This document shows positions 46,468-55,850 of a DNA stretch of 64,000 nucleotides, piece after piece. Under the pieces are notes generated by a model that was not told the DNA's origin, ran no database searches, and saw nothing but the letters and a program-made list of their open reading frames with translations. This DNA is from Exiguobacterium antarcticum DSM 14480 (GTDB lineage Bacteria > Bacillota > Bacilli > Exiguobacteriales > Exiguobacteriaceae), in assembly GCF_000685865.1 (NCBI RefSeq), contig NZ_JMKS01000003.1:124001-188000 (forward strand). The letters run 5' to 3'. The first letter of the stretch is position 1, and every line of letters begins with the position of its first letter. Made by a program: the position numbers and the translations under genes.

Positions 46468-48492
46468 TTAGATCACCCCAATACTCTTGACTTCGATTGT
46501 CGGAATTAACTCGTTATAGGACAGAACAGGTACATCCGGGAAATAACGTTCCGTCAATTGACGAACGAACATCCGAATACTCGGTGAGGCTAAAATGATT
46601 GGTTGAGCACCATAACGCTCGAATTCTGTCGTCAACTCGTTTAAGGACTCGATGAATCGTGTTGCTTTGTCAGGATCAAGCGCCAAGTAGTTACCAAACT
46701 CGGTTTTTTGGATCGCCGATTGAATATCGAGTTCCATCTCGCTTGATACGGTCACGACATGAAGCACTTCACCTTGTAACACTTGTTCTGTGATTTGTCG
46801 TGCCAATGCCTGACGTACGTATTCCGCTAACAGATCGCTGTCTTTCGTAACTGTTGCATAATCGGCCAACGTTTCAAAAATCAGCGGCAAGTTCCGGATT
46901 GAAATTTTTTCTTTTAACAACTGAACGAATACTTTTTGTAGTTCACCGATCGATAAGAGTTGTGGTGTCACTTCGTCGACTAAAATCGGATGGGTTTCTT
47001 TCAGATGATCGACTAACTGTTTAGTTTCTTCTCGTCCCAATAAATCAGCTGCATGTTTCTTAAGCAGTTCCGTCAAGTGTGTCGCGACGACGGATGGGGG
47101 ATCGACGACCGTATACCCGGACATTTCCGCCCGACTTCTCGTCCGTTCATCAATCCAGAGTGCCGGCATGCCAAAGGCGGGTTCTACGGTCTCAATCCCT
47201 TGAATCTCGGGATCATCGACACCAGGGCTCATCGCTAAGTAATGGTCAAGTAACAATTCACCGGTCGCCATCTCACTGCCACGAATCTTAATCCGGTAAT
47301 GGTTCGGCGGGAGTTGAAGATGATCTCGTATTCGTACGGTGGGTAAGACGAACCCAAGTTCAAGTGCCAACTGTCGGCGGATCATGACGACACGGTCGAG
47401 CAAGTCGCCGCCCTGCGCTTCGTCAGCAAGTGGAATCAATCCGTAACCGAATTCAAATTCGATTGTATCGACGTTTAACAACGAAATGACCGACTCGCTC
47501 GACCGGAGATTTTCTGACGGTGCCTCTTCGACTGCCACTTCTTCTTTTGTTGTTTTGGGCGTCCGGGTCAACTGCCAGGCGAAAAACGCCGCGCCTCCAG
47601 CGACAGGAATCGTCACGTAATCTGGAATTGCTGTAAACAAACCAAGTAAGAAAATCGCACCTGCTCCGATCATGACGAGCAACGGCGTCCGGGAAAGCTG
47701 ACCGATGATGTCTTCTCCCAGGTTACCGTCCGAAGTCGAACGCGTGACGATGATTCCGGTCGCGACTGAAATCAAGAGGGCAGGAATTTGACTGACCAAA
47801 CCGTCTCCGACCGTCAGTAACGTGTACAGACTAATTGACTCCATCATTGGTAGACCTTGTTGGACGACTCCGATGATCATTCCGAAAATCAAATTGATGA
47901 TGACGATGATGATTCCGGCAATCGCGTCTCCTTTGACGAATTTTGAAGCACCATCCATCGCCCCATAAAAATCGGCTTCCGATTGAATTTTTTGTCGGCG
48001 TGTCCGTGCCTGTAATTCATCAATCATGCCTGAATTCAAATCGGCGTCAATCGCCATCTGTTTCCCCGGCATTGCGTCGAGCGTAAAACGTGCCGATACT
48101 TCCGATACCCGCTCCGATCCTTTTGTGATGACGAGGAACTGAATCAAGACGAGAATCAGGAAGACGACGAATCCAACGAGGGCGTTCCCGCCAACAACAA
48201 AACTTCCGAATGCTTCAATGACTTCTCCACCGTTCCCGTTCGAAAGAATCGCGCGGGTCGTCGAGACATTCAGTGCCAATCGAAACAAGGTGACGATCAG
48301 TAACAACGTCGGAAATACAGAAAATTCAAGGGCTTCCTTGGCATTCATCGCGACAAGAAGGACCATCAATGCGATTAAGATATTAATGATGATTAAAAAA
48401 TCGAGTAAAAATCCTGGCAGTGGAATGACGAGCATGAAGACGATCATAATGACGCCTAGCAGGACGGTTAAATCTCTTGTTGAAATGGTCAT
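46468..48492 (-). CDS. flhA: Flagellar type III export gate protein FlhA
   Basis: A 674-residue protein: the N-terminal 320 residues hold about eight membrane helices with the conserved FHIPEP-type loop (VSARFTLDAMPGKQMAIDADL near 138-160). The C-terminal cytoplasmic domain binds export chaperones. It forms the nonameric ring of the export apparatus. GAAAGGATGAAG precedes the ATG; it is three bases from flhF. Confidence 0.97.
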   Translation of the reverse strand: MTISTRDLTVLLGVIMIVFMLVIPLPGFLLDFLIIINILIALMVLLVAMNAKEALEFSVFPTLLLIVTLFRLALNVSTTRAILSNGNGGEVIEAFGSFVVGGNALVGFVVFLILVLIQFLVITKGSERVSEVSARFTLDAMPGKQMAIDADLNSGMIDELQARTRRQKIQSEADFYGAMDGASKFVKGDAIAGIIIVIINLIFGMIIGVVQQGLPMMESISLYTLLTVGDGLVSQIPALLISVATGIIVTRSTSDGNLGEDIIGQLSRTPLLVMIGAGAIFLLGLFTAIPDYVTIPVAGGAAFFAWQLTRTPKTTKEEVAVEEAPSENLRSSESVISLLNVDTIEFEFGYGLIPLADEAQGGDLLDRVVMIRRQLALELGFVLPTVRIRDHLQLPPNHYRIKIRGSEMATGELLLDHYLAMSPGVDDPEIQGIETVEPAFGMPALWIDERTRSRAEMSGYTVVDPPSVVATHLTELLKKHAADLLGREETKQLVDHLKETHPILVDEVTPQLLSIGELQKVFVQLLKEKISIRNLPLIFETLADYATVTKDSDLLAEYVRQALARQITEQVLQGEVLHVVTVSSEMELDIQSAIQKTEFGNYLALDPDKATRFIESLNELTTEFERYGAQPIILASPSIRMFVRQLTERYFPDVPVLSYNELIPTIEVKSIGVI

Positions 48493-48506
48493 GATGCTTC
48501 ATCCTT

Positions 48507-49598
48507 TCATTTCGCTTGTTTCATTTGATAGACAAAGGCAAGTGTTTCAGCGAGTGCCTGATAAAATGATTCATCCACTGCCATCCCTATTTCTGATTTT
48601 GCGAATAATGCTCGTGCGAGCGGTCTATTTTCGATAATCGGAATCTCGGCTGCTGTCGCCTTCTCCCGAATCCGGAATGCGACAGCATCCACTCCCTTTG
48701 CGACGACAATCGGTGCTGCATGTTTGCCGTCATCATATTGAATCGCCACCGCATAATGCGTCGGATTCGTAATGACGACGTCAGCATTCGGTATTTCTTG
48801 CATCATTCGTCGCATCGCCATCTCGCGTTGCTGCTGTTTGATTTTCCCTTTGATTTGCGGATCGCCTTCTGTATTCTTATGCTCATCCTTTAAATCTTGT
48901 TTACTCATCCGAATCGATTTCTCGAAATCAAATTTTTGATAAGCAAAATCAAGGACGGCTAACACAATCAACGCGATGCTGACTGAGATACCTAGTAAGA
49001 AGGTCAAGTGACCAATGATGGCTAAAGCGTCGCCGATTGGCTCCGACGTCAAGCGTGAAATCTCTACCTTGTTGTTCCACAACACGGTTCCACTTGTTAC
49101 ACCAATAACAAGTAATTTGAACACCGATTTTAAAAATTCGATCAGTGCTTTCATACTAACGATACGTTTTACACCTTGTAACGGGTTGATCCGATCAAGT
49201 TTGGGTTGGATTGATTCTGAACTGAGTAACGCTCCGATTTGCACGAAATTTCCTAAAATTCCGATTACAACAGCTGTCACAAAAAAGGGCGAAACGAGAA
49301 TACCCATCTGAACCAACATCTCGATCATAATTTCTTGAACGCGTCCTTCTTCGACAGCGACCAGTACCGTCTGCGCACTTAAACCGTCTTCTAGCACCAT
49401 GACGAATCGTTTCCCTAAGAACGGACCAAAGAAAAATAATACTAAAAACATTCCGAATAACATGAGACTGCTCGTCAAATCAGCAGACTTTGCGACCTGT
49501 CCCTTTTTTCTGGAATCATCTCGTTTTTTAGGAGATGCTTTTTCTGTCTTTTCGCCTGCAAAATACTGGAGATCGAGCATTAACTTGTACGTCTTCAT
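48507..49598 (-). CDS. flhB: Flagellar export specificity switch FlhB
   Basis: A 363-residue protein with four membrane helices (residues 40-220) and a cytoplasmic autocleaving domain carrying NADVVITNPTHYAVAIQYD near 265-283, cut between Asn and Pro of NPTH. Cleavage and FliK together switch export from hook to filament subunits. The N-terminus (LDLQYFAGEKTEKASPKKR) is typical. GGAGG precedes ATG 49598. Confidence 0.97.
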   Translation of the reverse strand: MKTYKLMLDLQYFAGEKTEKASPKKRDDSRKKGQVAKSADLTSSLMLFGMFLVLFFFGPFLGKRFVMVLEDGLSAQTVLVAVEEGRVQEIMIEMLVQMGILVSPFFVTAVVIGILGNFVQIGALLSSESIQPKLDRINPLQGVKRIVSMKALIEFLKSVFKLLVIGVTSGTVLWNNKVEISRLTSEPIGDALAIIGHLTFLLGISVSIALIVLAVLDFAYQKFDFEKSIRMSKQDLKDEHKNTEGDPQIKGKIKQQQREMAMRRMMQEIPNADVVITNPTHYAVAIQYDDGKHAAPIVVAKGVDAVAFRIREKATAAEIPIIENRPLARALFAKSEIGMAVDESFYQALAETLAFVYQMKQAK

Positions 49599-49599
49599 C

Positions 49600-50367
49600 T
49601 CAACCTCCTAGTAATTGAATCGCGTCCGACAATACTTCTTGTAATAATGGGACAAATCGAGAAATTCCTGTAATCATCGCACCGGCAAGTAAAAATAAAA
49701 TGGCGTATCCCATCAATAGCTTGACCGAAAAACCGATTGCAAAAATATTGAACTGCGGAGCTGTTTTTGCTAAAAATCCAAGTGCCAAATCGACTAAGAA
49801 TAGTGAGACGACTAAGGGCATCGCCATCTGTAAAGCAGTCAACATCGCCATCCCGATGACACGGACGACTAAACTCATCCCCGCCTCGCCCGTCACGCCA
49901 ATCGGACTGCCTGGCGGAAAAATCTCAAAACTGGTGTAGATACCATCAAGCAAAATCAGATGCATGTCGGAAGCCAGTAAAACAAGTAACGTCAACATAT
50001 AATAAAAACGGCCAATGATGGGCGATTGACCACCAAACATCGGATCATACGCTGATGCCATCGCAAGACCCATCTGTAAATCGATGATCGATCCGGCAAT
50101 CTGTGGTGCATACAGTAAAAAACTAGCGAGTAGACCAAGTGCGAGTCCGATGATGACTTCTGTCCCCATCCGAAAAAAGAAATCAATATCATCGACTTGA
50201 ACGGTTGTCTTGACGGCATAACTTGCAAAATAGGCGAGCCCAGCAGCAATTGCTAGTTTGTGTTGCGCCGGTAATTGCTTGGATGAAAACAAGGGAGCTG
50301 CAACAAGAAATCCGACAATTCGACCAAACACAAGTAAAAAGACACTGACAAAGGACAGTAACGTCAT
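49600..50367 (-). CDS. fliR: Flagellar export protein FliR
   Basis: A 255-residue membrane protein with about six hydrophobic segments (FVSVFLLVFGRIVGFLVAAPLF at the start). The conserved GLALGLLASFLLYAPQIAGSIIDLQMG region lies near 75-100. With FliP and FliQ it builds the helical core of the export gate. The start overlaps the fliQ stop by 4 bases. Confidence 0.95.
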   Translation of the reverse strand: MTLLSFVSVFLLVFGRIVGFLVAAPLFSSKQLPAQHKLAIAAGLAYFASYAVKTTVQVDDIDFFFRMGTEVIIGLALGLLASFLLYAPQIAGSIIDLQMGLAMASAYDPMFGGQSPIIGRFYYMLTLLVLLASDMHLILLDGIYTSFEIFPPGSPIGVTGEAGMSLVVRVIGMAMLTALQMAMPLVVSLFLVDLALGFLAKTAPQFNIFAIGFSVKLLMGYAILFLLAGAMITGISRFVPLLQEVLSDAIQLLGG

Positions 50368-50636
50368 TTCCGTGAAACCTCTGCAATCTGTTTAAAAATT
50401 TCAATCGTAAACGTCTTCAGTTCTTCCATGATCCATGGTCCAAAAAAGACGAGGGCTAAAAATACCGCAACAATCTTCGGAACAAACGATAACGTCTGTT
50501 CTTGGATTTGTGTCGTCGCTTGTAGAATGCTGACAAGAAGGCCAACGACGAGTGAGACGAGCAAGAGCGGGGCTGAGACCTTGAGCAAGGTCCAAACAGC
50601 CGAACTGGCTAATTGAATAATCATTTCCTGCGTCAT
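50364..50636 (-). CDS. fliQ: Flagellar export protein FliQ
   Basis: A 90-residue protein with two membrane helices (about 15-40 and 50-75) and the conserved ILQATTQIQEQTLSFVPKI stretch between them. The start at 50636 (MTQEMIIQLASSAVW) follows AGGGGGG; a longer frame to 50678 is rejected on length. It is a FliPQR core subunit. Confidence 0.95.
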   Translation of the reverse strand: MTQEMIIQLASSAVWTLLKVSAPLLLVSLVVGLLVSILQATTQIQEQTLSFVPKIVAVFLALVFFGPWIMEELKTFTIEIFKQIAEVSRK

Positions 50637-50646
50637 GTCGTCCCCC

Positions 50647-51315
50647 CTATCGCATGCTGACGAGTAGTGACTCGACAATCAAATGCCAACCATCTACCAA
50701 AATGAATAATAATAATTTAAACGGTAACGCAATCATGACCGGTGGTAACATCATCATCCCCATCGACATCAAGACACTCGAGACGACCATATCGATGACG
50801 AGAAAAGGAATGAAGATCATGAAACCAATTTGAAAGGCGGTCTTCAACTCGCTAATCGCGTAGGCTGGTACTAATGCGACGAGTGGAATATCTTCCACTT
50901 TTTCTGGTTTTTCATAATTTCCGTATTTCAAAAACAACTCTAAGTCATTCGTGCGTGTATACTGCGACATGAATCGTTTCATCGTACCACCGGCCTTATC
51001 AAACGCCTCATCTTGACTGATCTTCTCATCCATATACGGTTGTAATGCTGTCGTATTGAGTTCCGTCAAGATAGGGGCCATGACAAATAACGTGATGAAC
51101 AAAGCCAGTCCAACAAGCAGTTGGTTCGGTGGTGTCTGCTGTGTACCAAGTGCCGAGCGGACAAAGGACAAGACGACGATGACACGGGTAAAACACGTCA
51201 TTAAAATCAAAAGCGATGGTGCGAGTGACAAAAGTGTCAGTAATATAAGTAACTTAATCGAAGTCGCCGTCCCAGACGGCGTATCCAGTGAAATCAAATT
51301 TTCAATCGTCGTCAT
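50647..51315 (-). CDS. fliP: Flagellar export protein FliP
   Basis: A 222-residue membrane protein of the FliPQR export core. LAPSLLILMTCFTRVIVVLSFVRSALGTQQTPPNQ and the C-terminal VDMVVSSVLMSMGMMMLPP region (both split here from longer conserved blocks) are diagnostic. The long cleaved signal seen in some FliP proteins is not obvious. The start overlaps the fliO stop (ATGA). Confidence 0.96.
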   Translation of the reverse strand: MTTIENLISLDTPSGTATSIKLLILLTLLSLAPSLLILMTCFTRVIVVLSFVRSALGTQQTPPNQLLVGLALFITLFVMAPILTELNTTALQPYMDEKISQDEAFDKAGGTMKRFMSQYTRTNDLELFLKYGNYEKPEKVEDIPLVALVPAYAISELKTAFQIGFMIFIPFLVIDMVVSSVLMSMGMMMLPPVMIALPFKLLLFILVDGWHLIVESLLVSMR

Positions 51316-51809
51316 GAACGTCCTCGATTCTTCTGGAACTGATCCAGCTGTTGCTTAAACGATTCCAGAAACGGAGACGCCGTTGATGTATGTAACTCGT
51401 CTTCCGGTAGATCGGTCGTCGATGCCCATTCGGCGTCTTCCTCGATCGTATCGATCAACTCCACGTTCTGACCGACACCGACGACGTAAACCTTACCGTG
51501 AACCTTCACGAGCTGAACGGATCGATCTTTGCCAAGCGATATACCACCTAGATGGGAAAGCCTGCTCGACTGACGGACACCTTTCGTCCGTTCATTGATG
51601 AAACGGACGGCAACGATAAATCCGCCGATTAAGACTACGAGCGTCACGACGATTTTCACAATCGTGACGACCGTCGATGACCCGCCGACCTGTTGTGTTG
51701 TAGGTTCATTCTTCTTGGATGGGTTCAGATTCTCTTCCACTGTTTCAGCACCGACGTGATGTATCAGCAATAACAGGAGCAAACAGGTCAAACAGGTCAG
51801 TCTTTTCAT
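51312..51809 (-). CDS. fliO: Flagellar export accessory protein FliO
   Basis: A 165-residue protein (FliO, called FliZ in B. subtilis). It has a cleavable-looking signal (LTCLTCLLLLLLIHHVGA), an extracellular linker, one membrane helix (VVTIVKIVVTLVVLIGGFIV, near 47-66) and the FliO core HLGGISLGKDRSVQLVKVHG near 86. It stabilises assembly of FliP rings. It overlaps cheY upstream and fliP downstream by 4 bases each. Confidence 0.92.
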   Translation of the reverse strand: MKRLTCLTCLLLLLLIHHVGAETVEENLNPSKKNEPTTQQVGGSSTVVTIVKIVVTLVVLIGGFIVAVRFINERTKGVRQSSRLSHLGGISLGKDRSVQLVKVHGKVYVVGVGQNVELIDTIEEDAEWASTTDLPEDELHTSTASPFLESFKQQLDQFQKNRGRS

Positions 51810-52171
51810 GATGAAATGGTTTTCGAAACGGCTTCGAGTACACGATCCGCTTGGAATGGTTTGACGATGAAGTCCTTCGCACCTGCTTGAATGGCATCAA
51901 TAACCATCGATTGTTGTCCCATCGCGGAACACATGATGACTTTAGCAGCCGGATTAAATGCTTTGATTTCTTTTAAAGCCGAAATACCATCCATTTCCGG
52001 CATCGTGATATCCAGTGTGACGAGGTCCGGCGATAACTCTTTATATTTCGAAACAGCTTCACGACCGTTTTCCGCTTCTCCTACAACGTCATATCCATTC
52101 TTTGATAAAATTTCCTTAATCATCATTCGCATGAAAGCTGCATCATCTACGATCAAAACTTTTGCACTCAT
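51806..52171 (-). CDS. cheY: Chemotaxis response regulator CheY
   Basis: A 121-residue single receiver domain. The acidic pocket is VDDAAF near 8-13, the phosphorylated Asp is in LVTLDITMPEMDG near 54, and the switch residues lie in CSAMGQ near 84 and VKPF near 105. Phosphorylated by CheA, it binds FliM and FliY to set rotation. It sits between fliY and fliO as in B. subtilis. Confidence 0.97.
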   Translation of the reverse strand: MSAKVLIVDDAAFMRMMIKEILSKNGYDVVGEAENGREAVSKYKELSPDLVTLDITMPEMDGISALKEIKAFNPAAKVIMCSAMGQQSMVIDAIQAGAKDFIVKPFQADRVLEAVSKTISS

Positions 52172-52183
52172 CCTATTTCCTCC

Positions 52184-53302
52184 TTAGAACATCCGTAGAC
52201 GTTCTTTTGTATTAACGATCTCTGTAATTCGTACACCGAAGTTTTCTTCGATGACGACGACTTCTCCTGTTGCAATCAACGTATTGTTGACGAATACGTC
52301 TACCGGTTCACCGGCTAATTTATCGAGTTCAATGATCGAGCCTTGGGTCAGTTCAAGAATGTCTCGGACTGAACGACGCGTCCGACCAAGCTCAACGGTG
52401 ACGTTTAATGGAACATCATAAAGCATGCCGATATTTCCAGGTGGACCTTCTGGTTGTACTTCAGAAAACTGACCGAATTGAACAGGGCTGACTCCGACCG
52501 GTTCTTTTTTCGGTTCAGGCGGTGCTTCATAACGTGGTTCTGGTTGCGGGCTAGGCACAGGCTGTTCACGCATCGGTTCCGGTTGACTAACCGGTGGTGC
52601 TTGAGTAGTTGTCGTACTGGCATTAAATAATTTCTGAATCAACTGTTTTGAAAATTCAAGGGGTGCCAACTGAACGATTTTTGAATCAATCAGTGTCCCG
52701 ATTTTTAAATCAAACTCGATGATGACCATGCTTTCCCATAACGAGAAGCTGTCGACGATACTTTTTTCTTGTGAGAAATCAAAAATTTCAACCGCTGGCG
52801 GTGAAATATCGATGCGCATCGAGAAGACGGTTGACATCGATGTCGCAGCAGCGCCCATCATCTGGTTCATTGCTTCCTGGACCGCAGATAACGCAATCGG
52901 CTCCATCTCTAGACTTTCGTCTACAACACCGTCGCCACCCATCATCAGATTGGCAATGACCGAGGCGTCCCGTTGTGTCAAAATCAAGACGTTTTCGCCT
53001 TTAAATCCTTCTGTATAACCAACACGAAGGGCAACGTGTGGTATCGGATACCGACTCCGTAACTCTTCCATCGTAATCATCCGGACGTGCGGCGTCGTGA
53101 TTTCAACTTTTTGATTCAATAAGGCGGACAGGGCTGTCGCGGAGTTTCCAAGCGAGATATTCCCGACTTCTCCTAGCGCATCAATCTCCATGTCGTCCAA
53201 TTGACTTAACTCATCGGTTGAACTTGTATCGGTTGGTTCTTCAGCCGATGGGGTCCCGCGTAATAACGCATCGATTTCATCTTGCGAAAGCATATCGCTC
53301 AT
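52184..53302 (-). CDS. fliY: Flagellar switch protein and CheY-P phosphatase FliY
   Basis: A 372-residue C-ring protein. The N-terminal CheY-binding motif is MLSQDEIDALLRG. A CheC-like domain has two phosphatase patterns (LGEVGNISLGNSATALSALL and AVQEAMNQMMGAAATS). A Pro/Gln-rich linker (about 235-290) leads to the C-terminal FliN/SpoA domain (LNVTVELGRTRRSVRDILEL). The start at 53302 has GAGGAGG upstream; the frame extends to 53353 but inside fliM. It acts with CheC to remove phosphate from CheY. Confidence 0.96.
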   Translation of the reverse strand: MSDMLSQDEIDALLRGTPSAEEPTDTSSTDELSQLDDMEIDALGEVGNISLGNSATALSALLNQKVEITTPHVRMITMEELRSRYPIPHVALRVGYTEGFKGENVLILTQRDASVIANLMMGGDGVVDESLEMEPIALSAVQEAMNQMMGAAATSMSTVFSMRIDISPPAVEIFDFSQEKSIVDSFSLWESMVIIEFDLKIGTLIDSKIVQLAPLEFSKQLIQKLFNASTTTTQAPPVSQPEPMREQPVPSPQPEPRYEAPPEPKKEPVGVSPVQFGQFSEVQPEGPPGNIGMLYDVPLNVTVELGRTRRSVRDILELTQGSIIELDKLAGEPVDVFVNNTLIATGEVVVIEENFGVRITEIVNTKERLRMF

Positions 53303-53303
53303 G

Positions 53304-54287
53304 TTATTCCTCCTCAATTCGTTGTAAGACTTGTAAAGCGAGATGCTTCCCATTCAGACCAGGTCGCGCTTTGAACATTTTCCGATCATCGACGAACAAT
53401 TCAACCGGATCAGATGTACGTGTCTGCAGGGACAGGCAGTCGCCTACCTCGAGGTGTAACAATTCTCCAAACGAAAGTTCCGTCTGGCCGAGCACTGCTT
53501 TCAAATCGACGATTGATCCCATCAACTGTGTTTGCATATGTTCAGACTCTTGATTATCGGCTGACTTTCGTTTTTCTTGTTGCATCCAAAAGTGGCTCGA
53601 TAGTTTCGGAATAATCGGTTCGAGTGTCACGAACGGTAGACAGACGTTGAGCGTCCCGCTCACTTCACCCACCGTCACATAAATCGAGACGAGAATGACC
53701 GTCTCATTTGGTGACACAAGTTGAAGAAATTGTGGATTGATCTCTAAGTCGTCATACTCCGCCTCAATCTCCGCAATCGATTCCCAAGCTGCCCCGTACT
53801 GGACAAAGGCTCGCTTGAACAATTGTGTCAAGATGCGGGTTTCGATTTCCGTCAGGTTTTCGATTTTATTCATCCCTTCGCCAGGTCCACCAAGTAGTCG
53901 GTCAAGCATCGCATAGGCAATGTTCGGGTTGACTTCAAAGATGACCCGTCCGTCTAACGGATGAAGATTCACTAAATTAATCAATGTCATGTTCGGAATC
54001 GAATGGATGAATTCATCATACGGTAACTGTTCCACCGTGTTGACCGTAAACTGGACGTATGTTCTAAGTTGTGCTGAGAAATGAGTCGTCAAGACCCGGG
54101 CGAATTGTTCATGAATTCGCGTCAGGTTACGCATCTGATCTTTCGAGAATCGTAACGCCCGTTTAAAGTCATAGACTTTGACCCGTCGTTCTTCTTCTTG
54201 GCTACGTATTTCCTCGACTTCCATGTCTCCGCTTGAAATGGCTGATAGCAGGGCGTCAATTTCATGTTGTGATAATACTTCGCTCAT
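53304..54287 (-). CDS. fliM: Flagellar motor switch protein FliM
   Basis: A 327-residue C-ring protein. The N-terminal CheY-P binding peptide is EVLSQHEIDALLSAI. The middle CheC-like domain has PNMTLINLVNLHPLDG and the LLGGPGEG loop near 135. The C-terminal SpoA domain (VELFVDDRKMFKARPG) ends it. GAGGTGG precedes the ATG. It joins FliG above and FliY below in the rotor. Confidence 0.97.
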   Translation of the reverse strand: MSEVLSQHEIDALLSAISSGDMEVEEIRSQEEERRVKVYDFKRALRFSKDQMRNLTRIHEQFARVLTTHFSAQLRTYVQFTVNTVEQLPYDEFIHSIPNMTLINLVNLHPLDGRVIFEVNPNIAYAMLDRLLGGPGEGMNKIENLTEIETRILTQLFKRAFVQYGAAWESIAEIEAEYDDLEINPQFLQLVSPNETVILVSIYVTVGEVSGTLNVCLPFVTLEPIIPKLSSHFWMQQEKRKSADNQESEHMQTQLMGSIVDLKAVLGQTELSFGELLHLEVGDCLSLQTRTSDPVELFVDDRKMFKARPGLNGKHLALQVLQRIEEE

Positions 54288-54296
54288 GCGGCCACC

Positions 54297-54746
54297 TCAC
54301 TGGATGATTTTTTTCGTCGTGTAGACACGTTGAACATCGCCTTCTTGCAGGAGTTTTTTAAATTGCCCCCGTAATTTTTCTTCCAGCTTCGCCATGTCTT
54401 GTTTCGAATCCAAATCTTGTTTTTTCATCGAAGCGAGATCACCCAAGATAATGTTGTTGATTTGGAATTTACGTAACTCTAGTTCTTCCCGTGTCGCCGC
54501 GTCGTCCGTGACGATCGTGAATTGAACGTTTAAAAACCGTTCATCCGCGATATTCGTCGTTAAGTCGTCGGTTTGAAAACTTCGTTCCTCGAGTTCAACG
54601 CCGGTCGGTTGTTCGACCTTTGCTTCCGTCGGATCACTCGTCAATAAATATTTCGAAAGCATGTAACCGGCGCCGACCATCATGAGTGCGACGACGATCA
54701 TGATGAGTGGTAATTTTAATTTACTCTTCTTCTTTTCTTCTGCCAT
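54297..54746 (-). CDS. fliL: Flagellar basal body-associated protein FliL
   Basis: A 149-residue single-pass protein: a basic N-terminus (MAEEKKKSKLKL), a membrane helix (PLIMIVVALMMVGAGYMLS) and an outer FliL domain (FLNVQFTIVTDD and LRGQFKKLLQEGDVQRVYTTKKIIQ). It surrounds and supports stators. The start at 54746 follows AGGAGG, and the gene overlaps flbD by 26 bases. Confidence 0.94.
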   Translation of the reverse strand: MAEEKKKSKLKLPLIMIVVALMMVGAGYMLSKYLLTSDPTEAKVEQPTGVELEERSFQTDDLTTNIADERFLNVQFTIVTDDAATREELELRKFQINNIILGDLASMKKQDLDSKQDMAKLEEKLRGQFKKLLQEGDVQRVYTTKKIIQ

Positions 54747-54957
54747 CTTCGAGCCTCCTAGCACTGTTCAAGCCCGTCAAACCGACTTGGCGGTAAAAGT
54801 CGATTGTCGCCGCTTTTACCTCTTCTAACGTTTCTTTTACGACATAGGTCTGTCCTCCGACCAACTGGATCGTCGTATCGGGTGTCGATCGGACCGCTTC
54901 GATTAAGATTGCATTCAAGACAATCGGTGCTTCACGTAATGTCGTCAGCGTGATCAT
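54721..54957 (-). CDS. flbD: FlbD-family protein (SwrD)
   Basis: A 78-residue FlbD/SwrD protein (ITLTTLREAPIVLNAILIEAV, then TIQLVGGQTYVVKETLEEV). In B. subtilis SwrD raises flagellar power for swarming. Its charged C-terminus runs 26 bases into fliL, slightly longer than typical, and its ATG overlaps the flgE stop (ATGA). Confidence 0.92.
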   Translation of the reverse strand: MITLTTLREAPIVLNAILIEAVRSTPDTTIQLVGGQTYVVKETLEEVKAATIDFYRQVGLTGLNSARRLEDGRRKEEE

Positions 54958-55850
54958 CGTTTGAGATTGACGAGTTCTTCTAAAATTTGATCGGACGTCG
55001 TGATAATCCGTGTGTTCGCCTGGAAACCACGTTGGGCGATGATCATTTCCGTGAATTCTTCCGACAAATCGACGTTCGACATTTCGAGTGTTCCGGATGT
55101 TAATTGACCAAGACCGTTTGTGCTTGGTGTTCCAGTCGCTGCGATGCCCGAGTTTTGAGAAGCGGCAAACAAGTTTACCCCTGATTTTTCAAGACCACCT
55201 GGGTTTGCAAAATTCGCCATCGATACGTAACCAACTCGTTGCAGATTACCTGTTCCATCAACAAATGTGACTAGTCCGTCTTTACCGATCGCTAAGTTTT
55301 GGGCTCCCGTCGGAATTTGTAATTTCATATAGCCATTATTTACTTTGTTTGTGATTTGCCCCTGAGCATCGTATTGGTTTGCAGGTAGGTTTGCTTGATC
55401 TGCAGGTGGTTGTCCTGGATTAGCAGGCGGTGGATCAGACAATCCTACGAGATAATTTCCATCTCCCGTCACGATGTTTCCTTGAAGATCTGTATAAAAG
55501 TTACCAGAACGAGAATAACGTACACCGTCTGCCGTTAAGACTTGATAAAATCCTTCACCTGAAATCCCGACATCAAGCGTTCGCCCAGTATTTTGTAATG
55601 CTCCTTGATTATAGACATTATCGACTGTTGACATCGATGCACCAAGTCCTACTTGCTTCGGGTTTGTCCCCCCGACACCTCCACCATTACCTGATGCGGA
55701 ACCAACAGATTGGTTGACAAGATCCTTAAACGTGACACGGCCTTTTTTATAACCAAACGTATTGACGTTGGCGATGTTATTCCCGACGACATCTAACTTT
55801 GTCTGGAAGTTCTTTAACCCACTGATTCCTGAATACATTGAACGTAACAT
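54954..55850 (-). CDS. flgE: Flagellar hook protein
   Basis: A 298-residue rod/hook-family protein. The N-terminal block MLRSMYSGISGLKNFQTKLD begins it, with VGNNIANVNTFGYKKGR after that. The middle is GEGFYQVLTADGVRYSRSGNF, and the C-terminal block DLSEEFTEMIIAQRGFQANTRII forms the coiled-coil core. A Pro/Ala/Gln-rich, low-complexity segment (about residues 138-170, with DPPPANPGQPPADQANLP) interrupts the central domain. It corresponds to the short hook protein of Bacillus (flgE, formerly flgG). The start overlaps the flgD stop by one base. Confidence 0.94.
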   Translation of the reverse strand: MLRSMYSGISGLKNFQTKLDVVGNNIANVNTFGYKKGRVTFKDLVNQSVGSASGNGGGVGGTNPKQVGLGASMSTVDNVYNQGALQNTGRTLDVGISGEGFYQVLTADGVRYSRSGNFYTDLQGNIVTGDGNYLVGLSDPPPANPGQPPADQANLPANQYDAQGQITNKVNNGYMKLQIPTGAQNLAIGKDGLVTFVDGTGNLQRVGYVSMANFANPGGLEKSGVNLFAASQNSGIAATGTPSTNGLGQLTSGTLEMSNVDLSEEFTEMIIAQRGFQANTRIITTSDQILEELVNLKR

